From: an uncultured Oscillospiraceae bacterium
GTDB taxonomy: Bacteria; Bacillota; Clostridia; Oscillospirales; Oscillospiraceae
Direction: 5' to 3'
DNA length: 16,218 nt
Assembly (NCBI GenBank): GCA_934569425.1
Contig: CAKTKM010000019.1
Location: 1-16,218, forward strand
The translations under genes and the position numbers were made by a program. Under the pieces are notes generated by a model. It had not been told where the DNA came from, did not search any database, and worked only from the letters and a program-made list of their open reading frames with translations. Positions 6,375 through 13,764 of the stretch are shown here, in pieces (within the stretch, counting starts at the first letter, position 1; each line of letters opens with the position of its first letter).

Positions 6375-8771
6375 TCACGCCTCCGCCCAGCAGATCATCT
6401 CATACAGCCGCTGCAGGTCATACACATCCACCGCGCCGTCTCCGGTGCAGTCGGCCACGATCCGGTGAAAGCTCTTCGCCGTACCGGCGGTCAGATAGTC
6501 ATACAGGCATTGCAGATCCCGCGCATCCACTGCGCCGTCGGCGTTCACATCGCCCATGTGCAGCGTGCAGAACGCCTCGACCTTTTCCAGCTTCACCGTG
6601 TCCTCCGTCAACTGGATCAAGGTTCCGTCGCTGTAATTCCGGAAGCCAAAGCCGTTGCACTCCGCCAAATGCTTCAGCACGCCCGGCTCCGCCTGAATGG
6701 GATACTCAAACCTTCCCCCGTAAAAGGCCGTTTCGTTGTCCGCGCTGATGTTCTCCAGCCGGATGTTCAGCCATGGAACTCTGCTTTTTCCGGTGGTATC
6801 GCGGATGATCACCGCGTTGTCGCCGGTAATGGTCATGGTTCCGCTCAAATGCCTTCCGTTCAGATCGACCTCCGTAATGCCCTCCATGGTGGCCGTTCCA
6901 ACAGCCATGTCATACCGCAGCCTGACGCGCCGGTTCGGGAAAGGCATATGCAGGATCTCCCGCCACGCGTGGGCATAGATTGCTTCGTCCTGCGGCGTAT
7001 CCATGTTGTCCACAAACGCCTTTACAAACACACCGCACTTGTCGCAGGCCAGATCATCGTCATCGGCCCACGGCTTATGGTGACCGGGATGGTCGCAGAA
7101 GGCCGCCGTCACCTTGATGGTATCCTCCCGGGTATACACGTCCGCGCCGCTTCCGTAGGTCACGACGCAGCGCACGGTGTACTCGCCCTCCTCCTGAATG
7201 TACTTTCCCAGATCCTGCCGCTGCTCCGCCATCTCGTTGGGGAGCAGCGTATCGTTGAGATACCACGCGAAGCTGTCCGGCCATTCGTTGCACCGCAGAG
7301 CGGCCTCCAGCTCAAAGGAGCTTCCGATCAGATATTCCCGCGATCCGCCCAGCTCCAGATGGGAGAAGGGCGCCGGCTGCGCCTGTACGCTGTAGATGGT
7401 GCCGCGATTCAGCTCCTCCTGCGTCACCCAGCCCTTGTCCGTCTCGCCGTCCAGCCGCCGGAAGCTGTATTTCTCCTCCAGCACGCTCTCCACGTCCTGC
7501 CCCTCCGGCACCGTGATGAGCCCCCACCGGCAGCCCTTCAGCGCCGCCGCGCCGCCGAGGACGGTCAGCCGGTCCACATAGCCCGTGTTTCCGTCCTGCC
7601 GGACGCTGTCCTCCACCTGCACACGTTCGCTGCTCTCAATGGTCAGCGTGTTCAGCTCCTGGATATTCTCCAGCCCGATACATCCCCTGTCGCCAATATC
7701 TACCGTGACATTGCCTCTGACATTGGTCATATCCAGTATAAAGCCTCCCGTCCGGATGGTAAGATCCTGCGTGGGATACAGCGGCTTCAACACACACCGG
7801 TACCATGCGCTGTTCAAGCCCGCCACCGCCGCCACCGCCTTTTCAAGCGTGGGGTAGCATCTCTTCTCCGTGCTGGCCTCCCACGATCTCGGGTACCATG
7901 TGATGCTGGCCGCCAGCTTCATCCCGCAGGCGCAGCGGTACTCCTCCGCGGCGATGCTGTCATCGCAGAGGTGATCGTGGTCTCCCACCGTGACCCGCTG
8001 CAGCTCCCGGCGTTCCGCGCCGTCTGCCAGCAGTTCTCCCATGTTGTTGAAGAAGCCCTTGCCGTCCGGCAGCAGCTCATAGAGACTGTCTTCGCAGGTC
8101 ACCAGATGGCCGACGAAGGTGCCGCCCTCTATGACGCAGCTTCCGCCCTCATGCGCCACCTTGACGCCGAGCTTTCCGCCCTTGACCCGCAGGCTGCCGC
8201 CCTCCTGTACGGTCAGGCTGTTCTTATAGTCGTACCATATGCCGTCCACGCGGCTGATCCGAAACATCATACCTGTCAGCGTCACGCCGTCCAGCGTCAG
8301 CGCTCCGCCATCGGCCACCGTCATATGGAAGGGTCGCTTCTCCTCCACTCCCATCGACAGCTCGAGGCCACCGCTCTCGCCGCTGTTGCGTATCGTCAGC
8401 GTTCCGGTGATCGAAATATCCGCCGTCAGGGTGAGCCTATTCCCGTTCAGATCCAGCGTTCCCCTGTCGGGCAGCCTTTTGCTGAACAAAATGCTCAGCA
8501 GCTTCATCACGCTGTTCTCCGTCATGGCGTCCATGGCCTCGCCCAGCATCTCATAATAGACCGTCTCGCCGTCGGTGGTCACACTGGCCACCGCCATTGC
8601 AGGGATCTCCTCTTCCTCTCCGGCGTCCGCATACGTCTCCGGCGCTGCGTACATCTCCGGCGCCGTGCTCTCCTCCGGCTGCGTCTCCGCGCCCCACGCC
8701 GCGCCCGGCAGCAGCGTCAGCATAACGCACACCGCCAGCAGCAGGCAGATCCACCGCTTCACACTCTCCAT
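6375..8771 (-). CDS. Secreted dockerin-containing protein with beta-helix-like and Ig-like regions
   Basis: This is a 798-residue exported protein. Residues 1-28 are a signal peptide (ESVKRW, then a long hydrophobic core ending AWGA). Residues about 98-220 have a repetitive strand pattern (TLDLNGNRLTL, ISITGTLTIRN, GGALTLDGVTLTG) like a right-handed beta-helix, and a similar pattern recurs near 640-700. An Ig-like stretch (EGEYTVRCVVTYGSG) lies around 480-570. Two Cys/His patches (CDDSIAAEEYRCACG, CDHPGHH...CDKCG) resemble those in the upstream surface protein. The last 59 residues (740-798) are a type I dockerin: two F-hand loops, DVNADGAVDARD and DCTGDGAVDVYD, each followed by DLQ-LY, with calcium-binding Asp/Asn positions intact. 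No catalytic glycosidase domain is recognised. The ATG at 8771 is chosen for its GGGAG site 6 bases upstream and the match to its neighbour's start; a GTG at 8789 would precede that site. It lies 57 bp after the 1292-residue protein gene, so co-transcription is likely. Confidence 0.85.
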   Translation of the reverse strand: MESVKRWICLLLAVCVMLTLLPGAAWGAETQPEESTAPEMYAAPETYADAGEEEEIPAMAVASVTTDGETVYYEMLGEAMDAMTENSVMKLLSILFSKRLPDRGTLDLNGNRLTLTADISITGTLTIRNSGESGGLELSMGVEEKRPFHMTVADGGALTLDGVTLTGMMFRISRVDGIWYDYKNSLTVQEGGSLRVKGGKLGVKVAHEGGSCVIEGGTFVGHLVTCEDSLYELLPDGKGFFNNMGELLADGAERRELQRVTVGDHDHLCDDSIAAEEYRCACGMKLAASITWYPRSWEASTEKRCYPTLEKAVAAVAGLNSAWYRCVLKPLYPTQDLTIRTGGFILDMTNVRGNVTVDIGDRGCIGLENIQELNTLTIESSERVQVEDSVRQDGNTGYVDRLTVLGGAAALKGCRWGLITVPEGQDVESVLEEKYSFRRLDGETDKGWVTQEELNRGTIYSVQAQPAPFSHLELGGSREYLIGSSFELEAALRCNEWPDSFAWYLNDTLLPNEMAEQRQDLGKYIQEEGEYTVRCVVTYGSGADVYTREDTIKVTAAFCDHPGHHKPWADDDDLACDKCGVFVKAFVDNMDTPQDEAIYAHAWREILHMPFPNRRVRLRYDMAVGTATMEGITEVDLNGRHLSGTMTITGDNAVIIRDTTGKSRVPWLNIRLENISADNETAFYGGRFEYPIQAEPGVLKHLAECNGFGFRNYSDGTLIQLTEDTVKLEKVEAFCTLHMGDVNADGAVDARDLQCLYDYLTAGTAKSFHRIVADCTGDGAVDVYDLQRLYEMICWAEA
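6381..6554 (-). other. Type I dockerin domain coding segment
   Basis: The two duplicated calcium-binding loops (D-x-N/T-x-D-G-x-V-D-x-x-D) with following helices starting DLQ are encoded here. In cellulosome-type systems dockerins bind cohesin modules on scaffoldins. Residues after each loop (AR and VY) would set cohesin specificity. No cohesin is seen in the window. Confidence 0.85.
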
Positions 8772-8801
8772 AACGCGCTCCCTTCTCACGTCCGGTCAAC
8801 G
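8690..8801 (-). repeat. Duplicated leader and signal-peptide cassette, copy 1
   Basis: These 112 bases align without gaps to 12626-12737, with 96 identities counted by hand. The match covers the signal-peptide codons and about 30 untranslated bases, including GTTGACCGGA and the AGAAGGGAGCG ribosome binding site. It ends abruptly, and the rest of the two proteins is unrelated. Confidence 0.85.
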
Positions 8802-8828
8802 TGTCATATCTCTCCTGTCTTCCGCCGC

Positions 8829-11800
8829 TCAGACGCGCGCTCTCCGCCGTCTGCTCCGCAGCAGCGCCGCGCCTCCCAGCGCCGCGATCGCCGCCAGCGC
8901 GTACAGCGTCACGCCGCTGTCGCCCGTCCCGGCGGACCGAACCGTCTGTTCCGTGCCGCTGCCGGTGCTTCCGGCTGTGCTTCTACCGGCACTTCCGCCC
9001 GTGCCGCGGGCAGGCCGGTGCGCCGGTGCAGGCACATCGCCGCCGGTCTCACCGCCGGTTCCGCCGCCGGTAGCCGGGATCTCCTCCGTCTGCCGCGTCT
9101 GGCAGGTCTGGCAGGTACGCACCCGCTCACCCGCCGTGGAAGCGGTAGGCTGCGTGATGACCGTCCAGCCGCCCCAGTCGTGTTCCAGAGCCTTGACCGT
9201 CATCTTATTCCGGTGCAGCTCTGTATGGCAGTTCACACAGTAAACCACCTCGTCATAGCTGCCCGCCGCCGTACAGGTAGCGGGTACCTCCTTCTCCTTC
9301 ACCGGCTTATCCTCGGTGTGGGACAGCTTTGGGATCTCCCGCTGTGCCGTCAGTACCGCTCCGCACAGGGAGCATTTCTGCCCCTCCGTCAAACCGGCAG
9401 CCGTGCAGGTGGCGGGTACCGCCGGGATCACCGTCCCGACGCAGCGCTCCGTCTGGCTCACCTCCGTGCAGCCCTTCACCGTGCAGGCACGGGTGTGGGT
9501 CTCGCTGTCTCTGGGGATCCACTCCCCATAGACATGCTCGTGGGGCTCCGCCGGCAGCTGCCGCTCATAGCCGCAGTCATCGCAGACGGTATCCTTCTCA
9601 TCCGCATACACATGGGCGGCGCTCTCCTCCTGCTCGCACCGCTCCACCGTGCAGGCACGGGTGTGGGTCTCGCTGTCTCTGGGGATCCACTCCCCATAGA
9701 CATGCTCATGAGGTCCCACCGGTGCCAGCGTCCGCTCATAGCCGCACACGCCGCAGACGGTGTCCTCCTCGTCCTCATAGACGTGGGCGGCGCTCTCCAC
9801 CGTCGCCTTGCCGCAGGCTTCGCAGGCCTGCCGGTGTTCCGTCTCCGTAATGACCCATTTCAGCTTGTCGCCGTGATGGTCGGGGGCTTTCTCCCCGTAT
9901 GCTCCGCCGCAGACCGCACACACCGCCCCGGCCTGACAGGTGGCCGTGCCGCCGGTGCAGCTGCCGCTCTCCGCATGGCCGCAGCCCTCCCCCGTGCAGG
10001 TGCGGGTATGGGTGCCGTCGCCGTTGGACGTCCATTCCCCGTAGGTATGGCTGTGCTCCGCGGACTCCGTCCACTGTGCCGTCAGCGTCAGCACCGCGGT
10101 GGACACACTGTCGCCGGGGGTGTAAAGCTGTCCGTCGCTGCCCTTCCAGCGGAAGTAATCGCCCTCGATCCCCTCCGGTCTCGACAAACCCTCCGCCGTG
10201 GGGGCGGTATACCGGTCGCCCTCCTTCACGATGATAGAGAGCTGCTCCGCGTCTCCCAGCTTGCTGCCGTTCAGCTCCAGCGTCACCGTCGGACCGATGG
10301 CAAACGTCTTGATCACCTCCAGCACCGGCCGGTAGTATTTGTTCAGGCTTTTCACAGTACGCGAAACAGACTGGATCATGCGGCCCTCCCCGCGGCATGA
10401 GGCTTTGTCGTTGCTGAGACTGTCCTGCCCCCATGTGCCTTGGCCTCTCTCCCAATTCTTGATATAGTCTTCTCCCTTCGCCAGCACCTCGTCCCACTCG
10501 CTGCCCCGCAGGTCACCTCCGGACGTTTGAAATGCCGAGGGCGCCCGCAGCTTATAGGTCACGCCGTTGACGGCAAGGCTTTTGCCATAAATGAGCTGCA
10601 TGTCTTTCAGCGCGTTCCAGCTTGTTTTTCCGAGGGGATAGTCCGCCAGAAACAGGCTGTGGTCATACGGGTGATTTTTGGCGTATTCCTCCACTTCTTC
10701 ATCATCGGTCGTGATAACAGAGCCGTCAAAGGCATAGGCGTTGAGGCTTCCGGTATAGGTAAAGGGAACGTAGTGCAGCGTGGGATCCGGCAGCTTGCCG
10801 TATTTCTCGCCGCCGAACCCCGCGGCGGACAGGTCGAACCAATAGGTTTTACCCTCGGCCAGCTGGGATTCGCCGCCGCCGATCCACCGGAGCCGCAGCG
10901 AACTCACATCGGCCGGAACGCTGTCGCCGGGGCTGTAAAGCGTACCGTTATCGTCCCTCCACCGGGCATCCTTCGCGTTGTAGCCCTCCGGCAGCGTGAT
11001 CCCCGCAAAGCTGGGCGCGGTAAAGGCGTTGTCCTTCCCTGCCACCATCTTCAGATAGCGCTGTCCGCCCAGTCTGGCGTCGTTCAGATCCAGCGTCACC
11101 GCCCGCAGGGCGTCCCGCGTCATCGTGCCGTCGTTCAGGATCTCCAGCACAGGGCGGTAAACATCATTTCGGTTCGACGAATTCCGCGCGATCGCTCTGC
11201 GTATCGTAAGTCCGCCCCGCAGCGTCCAATAGGTTTTTCCCTTTCTATTGGTATCCTGCCCCAGGACGGTCTGCTTTTCCCAGTTGGGGATAAAACCGTC
11301 GTTCTTGTTCACGATCGCGTCCCATTCGTTCGTCTGCGGATAAAGGCCTGTGGCTTCTATCAGACTTCCCGCCGAGGGGGCGCGCAGGCGGTACTCCACG
11401 CCGCTGCGGGTAATATCCCTTCCGAACAGCATCCACGGTTTCTTCTGGTTCACGGTTTTCCATGATACATTCGTGGTGAACGCGTAGTTGGCCATGAAGA
11501 GGCTGTGTTCGTAGGTATAGCCATACGTCCCGTTGGGATCGGTGGTGGCTGCCGCCTCCTCCGCCGCCTTGACCACCTTCGCGGAATTGCTGTTCAGCAC
11601 ATAGCCGTTCACCGTTCCCGCATAGGTAAAGGGGACATAATGCATCGAGGTGTCCGGCAGCGCGTTGTTTTTCGTCCCGGTAAAGGCCATGCCGGACAGG
11701 TCGAAATAGTACGTCTCGCCGGTGGTCAGGTCGAACTGCTCCTCCGGCCCCTCATAGCTCCACAGTGCCGTCAGCTTTGTGACCTTCCGCCCCACGGTCT

Positions 11801-12707
11801 CCCCGGGGCGGTACTTCTGGCCGTATTCATCGACCCACATCAGATAGCCGTCCCGCCAGCTGCCGTCAGGACGGTTCAGCGCGGCTGTGGAGGGCGCGGT
11901 GAAATCCATGGTATTGTTCTTTACGATGATATTGAAGCTCTTCTCGCCGCTATAGAGCTTGCCGCCGTTCAGGTCGATGTTCACTACCTTCAGGGCATCC
12001 TCCCGCTTCGTGTTGGGACCCGGATCCCCCACGTCCGTGATCTCCAGCACCGGCCGGTAGTTGCTGCGGTACTCAAACAATGTCTTGCTGGAATCCCAAC
12101 TCTCCAGCTTCCCGCCGCCGCCCCGCCGGCACTGTTTCATTTTGTCGCTGGCATCCGTGTCCTGCACCCATGTATCACCGATCTCCGGGTACTTGATGCA
12201 GCCCTTGCTGCGCAGCACCTCCCACTCGTTGTTGCCGGGCAGGCCGTATGTGTTGTCTCCCTCCTTCAGCGGCGTGGAGCCGCCGGTCATGGCGCGCAGG
12301 GTATAGCGGATGCCGTTATACGGATAGTCCTTGCCGTAGATCAGATTCTCCTTTACCCCTGTTAAATTGCCCCAAGTTACATCCCACAGCACATTGCGCT
12401 CCGCCACAAACAGGCTGTGGTCATAGGTATAGCCGTACTTCGCCTCGGGATTCGTGGTAAAAGCGGCGTCATCCGTCGCTTCCGCCACTCTCTCGGCATT
12501 CTCATTGAGCACATAGGCGTTTATGGTCCCTGCATAGGTAAAGGGGACATAGGCTCGCCTCGCTTCAATATCCACAAGGAAGTAATACGTCTCCCCCACC
12601 TTCAGGGAGAACTCCTCCTTCGCCGCGCCCCACGCCGTCACCGGCAGCAGCGTCAGCATGACGCACACCGCCAGCAGCGTACAGATCCATCGTTTCACTC
12701 TCTCCAT
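8829..12707 (-). CDS. Large modular surface protein: three tandem modules, Cys/His repeats, sortase-like tail
   Basis: This is a 1292-residue exported protein. Residues 1-28 are a signal peptide. Three tandem modules follow (about 36-223, 327-523, 616-798). Each runs from GETYYF/GKTYWF through VPFTYAG, YDHSLF, the LIYGK region, YxLRAP, NEWD and WGQD to RG and YRPVLE. Each is followed by a beta-grasp-like repeat (241-316, 534-608, 806-878; F/RW...G-x-x-Y-x-PG...LTAQW) resembling Listeria-Bacteroides/Flg_new repeats. The modules recall DUF6273/C-type-lectin-like families, but this is uncertain. Residues 884-1210 hold repeats of H-x-YGEW with CxxC pairs. A Gly/Thr-rich linker (1213-1255) leads to SAGTGD (1258-1263), a hydrophobic segment and an RSRRRR tail, resembling a degenerate LPxTG sorting signal. 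The ATG at 12707 is supported by an AGGGAG site. A role in surface adhesion or ligand binding is inferred. Confidence 0.83.
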   Translation of the reverse strand: MERVKRWICTLLAVCVMLTLLPVTAWGAAKEEFSLKVGETYYFLVDIEARRAYVPFTYAGTINAYVLNENAERVAEATDDAAFTTNPEAKYGYTYDHSLFVAERNVLWDVTWGNLTGVKENLIYGKDYPYNGIRYTLRAMTGGSTPLKEGDNTYGLPGNNEWEVLRSKGCIKYPEIGDTWVQDTDASDKMKQCRRGGGGKLESWDSSKTLFEYRSNYRPVLEITDVGDPGPNTKREDALKVVNIDLNGGKLYSGEKSFNIIVKNNTMDFTAPSTAALNRPDGSWRDGYLMWVDEYGQKYRPGETVGRKVTKLTALWSYEGPEEQFDLTTGETYYFDLSGMAFTGTKNNALPDTSMHYVPFTYAGTVNGYVLNSNSAKVVKAAEEAAATTDPNGTYGYTYEHSLFMANYAFTTNVSWKTVNQKKPWMLFGRDITRSGVEYRLRAPSAGSLIEATGLYPQTNEWDAIVNKNDGFIPNWEKQTVLGQDTNRKGKTYWTLRGGLTIRRAIARNSSNRNDVYRPVLEILNDGTMTRDALRAVTLDLNDARLGGQRYLKMVAGKDNAFTAPSFAGITLPEGYNAKDARWRDDNGTLYSPGDSVPADVSSLRLRWIGGGESQLAEGKTYWFDLSAAGFGGEKYGKLPDPTLHYVPFTYTGSLNAYAFDGSVITTDDEEVEEYAKNHPYDHSLFLADYPLGKTSWNALKDMQLIYGKSLAVNGVTYKLRAPSAFQTSGGDLRGSEWDEVLAKGEDYIKNWERGQGTWGQDSLSNDKASCRGEGRMIQSVSRTVKSLNKYYRPVLEVIKTFAIGPTVTLELNGSKLGDAEQLSIIVKEGDRYTAPTAEGLSRPEGIEGDYFRWKGSDGQLYTPGDSVSTAVLTLTAQWTESAEHSHTYGEWTSNGDGTHTRTCTGEGCGHAESGSCTGGTATCQAGAVCAVCGGAYGEKAPDHHGDKLKWVITETEHRQACEACGKATVESAAHVYEDEEDTVCGVCGYERTLAPVGPHEHVYGEWIPRDSETHTRACTVERCEQEESAAHVYADEKDTVCDDCGYERQLPAEPHEHVYGEWIPRDSETHTRACTVKGCTEVSQTERCVGTVIPAVPATCTAAGLTEGQKCSLCGAVLTAQREIPKLSHTEDKPVKEKEVPATCTAAGSYDEVVYCVNCHTELHRNKMTVKALEHDWGGWTVITQPTASTAGERVRTCQTCQTRQTEEIPATGGGTGGETGGDVPAPAHRPARGTGGSAGRSTAGSTGSGTEQTVRSAGTGDSGVTLYALAAIAALGGAALLRSRRRRARV
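9477..9539 (-). repeat. Exact 63-bp direct repeat, copy 1
   Basis: This is identical to 9645-9707, offset by 168 bp or 56 codons. It encodes the HVYGEWIPRDSETHTRACTV unit of the Cys/His region of the surface protein. Perfect identity suggests recent duplication or ongoing homogenisation. Confidence 0.93.
9645..9707 (-). repeat. Exact 63-bp direct repeat, copy 2
   Basis: This is the second copy of the 63-bp unit at 9477-9539. The in-frame spacing means that recombination between copies would delete or add exactly 56 residues without breaking the frame. Confidence 0.93.
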
Positions 12708-12737
12708 GTTTCGCTCCCTTCTCGCATCCGGTCAACG
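12626..12737 (-). repeat. Duplicated leader and signal-peptide cassette, copy 2
   Basis: This is the partner of 8690-8801 (96 of 112 identical). It provides the start region of the 1292-residue surface protein. Confidence 0.85.
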
Positions 12738-12762
12738 GGATTGGCATACGTTCCATACTTTC

Positions 12763-12792
12763 AGTATACCAGACGCAGCCGTTCCCACGCAA
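12763..12792 (-). promoter_or_regulatory. Probable promoter of the surface-protein gene pair
   Basis: On the minus strand, TTGCGT (12787-12792) and TATACT (12763-12768) are separated by 18 bases. The start of transcription would be near 12756, about 50 bases before the ATG at 12707. The -10 box overlaps a small dyad, ATACT-GAA-AGTAT, which could bind a regulator. The -35 match is weak (3 of 6). Confidence 0.55.
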
Positions 12793-12864
12793 GGTATTTT
12801 ACCGAATTGTTCGCTCTTTCTTCCTTTCGTTTTTCTTATCCCATCCATAAGCGCCCGGCATGGG

Positions 12865-12910
12865 TCTCTTTTTGCCCCCATAACGCCCTTTTTTGCCCCA
12901 ATAACCGCTG
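12865..12910. repeat. Imperfect short tandem repeat upstream of the terminator
   Basis: The pattern T-run, GCCCC, ATAAC occurs twice about 23-24 bases apart (TTTTTGCCCCCATAACG and TTTTTTGCCCCAATAACCG). It lies in the 262-bp gap between the surface-protein start and the TPM gene end. No gene is evident there; the rest of the gap holds the promoter and the terminator. Confidence 0.4.
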
Positions 12911-12920
12911 TTTATGTACC

Positions 12921-12952
12921 AAAAATGCACCCGAAATTTCGGGTGCATTTTT
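12921..12952 (-). terminator. Strong rho-independent terminator of the SPFH-DUF5684-zinc ribbon-TPM operon
   Basis: This is a perfect 32-bp palindrome (AAAAATGCACCCGAAA and its complement). It forms a stem with a central AAATTT and T-runs on both strands. It lies 18 bases beyond the TPM gene stop and would end that operon. Confidence 0.9.
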
Positions 12953-12969
12953 TGATTTTATGTCATATT

Positions 12970-13749
12970 TCAGAAATGTCCACTGGTGCTGGAGCCACCG
13001 CCGCCGGAGTGATCGCTGCTGCCGGAATCGTTGTCCCGCTCGATCTTCACCCGGGTCTCGGTGGTGTGGGTGTAGACATCCGCCTGCTCCGTCAGGTTCA
13101 GCCCCGCCTCGGTCACATAGATGTCCGCTCTGGCGCTTCTGCGGACAGACTTCATCATGCCCTTCAGGCTCAGGCAGATCACCAGCGCCACGCCGATGCC
13201 GATCACGGCGCCGATCCACAGGGAGCTTGTGATGGACTTGCGCACGGGGTCGCCCTGCTCCGCCCGGCTCAGATACTCGTCGCAGGCGTCCAGATAGTCG
13301 TCAAATCCGCCGTACCAGTCGTCATCGGCGAAGTTGTCCAGAAAGACCTCCGTCATCTGGTTGCGGCCATAGTCGTCCACCGCGTACTGGGCGGCGCCGT
13401 CGTCCCGGACAAACAGGTCATAGCTGCGGTCATACATGCTCAGCATCAGCATAATACCGTCGCAGTTCTCGCCCACGCCGAAGTCGTTGCCGTTATAGAT
13501 GGCCACCGCCGCGTAGTGAATGTCGCTGTCATATACCTCGTAATCGTCCACGGTGACGATATACGCGGGGCAGCCGTAGCGCTCGGCGATATAGGACGCC
13601 TTGGCGTTCAGCGCCATCACGTCCTGCTCCGACAGGAGGCCGGCGGTGTCATAGACATACTGCTCGCCGCCCTCGGCGGCCGCGGCGGGAACCGCCAGCA
13701 GCAGTGCCGCCAGCAGGGCGAGGAAAAGGGTCAAACATCTCTTTTTCAT
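12970..13749 (-). CDS. TPM-domain protein, YdjH/YgcG-like
   Basis: This 259-residue exported protein has a signal peptide (1-25, ending AAAAE). A TPM domain (about 32-165) begins with YVYDTAGLLSEQDVMALNAK and contains CPAYIVTVDDYE and DGIMLMLSM, the usual TPM core. A membrane segment (about 175-195) is followed by a positively charged stretch (KSVRRSARAD). The tail ends in SGGGGSSTSGHF, the glycine/serine-rich ending often seen in YgcG-type proteins. The TPM domain would sit outside the membrane. Known TPM proteins are linked to membrane stress or photosystem repair, and phosphatase activity has been reported for some; activity here is inferred. The start is the ATG at 13749, with GGAGG 9 bases upstream and only 15 bases after the preceding gene. 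It is the last gene of the operon. Its place after SPFH and zinc-ribbon genes mirrors ydjH in B. subtilis. Confidence 0.85.
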   Translation of the reverse strand: MKKRCLTLFLALLAALLLAVPAAAAEGGEQYVYDTAGLLSEQDVMALNAKASYIAERYGCPAYIVTVDDYEVYDSDIHYAAVAIYNGNDFGVGENCDGIMLMLSMYDRSYDLFVRDDGAAQYAVDDYGRNQMTEVFLDNFADDDWYGGFDDYLDACDEYLSRAEQGDPVRKSITSSLWIGAVIGIGVALVICLSLKGMMKSVRRSARADIYVTEAGLNLTEQADVYTHTTETRVKIERDNDSGSSDHSGGGGSSTSGHF

Positions 13750-13764
13750 CGTCTCAGCCCTCCC

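Noticed and set aside
8796..8816. AGGAGA followed by a tiny frame ATG-ACA-CGT-TGA before the dockerin gene, as a leader peptide
   Set aside because: The frame is only three codons, spacing to the ATG is 3 bases, and the second cassette copy does not preserve it.
9121..10064. Cys/His repeats as DNA-binding zinc fingers
   Set aside because: The protein has a signal peptide and a wall-sorting-like tail, so the region is extracellular.
6300..10400. A very long plus-strand open frame (about 1366 codons) opposite the surface-protein and dockerin genes
   Set aside because: It has no recognisable domain, reads as low-complexity Arg/His/Leu/Ala-rich sequence, and runs antisense across two genes with clear signal peptides, repeats and a dockerin. 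It is a by-product of GC-rich codon use.
10440..12365. Two plus-strand open frames opposite the N-terminal half of the surface protein
   Set aside because: No start context or domain; the minus strand has three aligned repeat modules.
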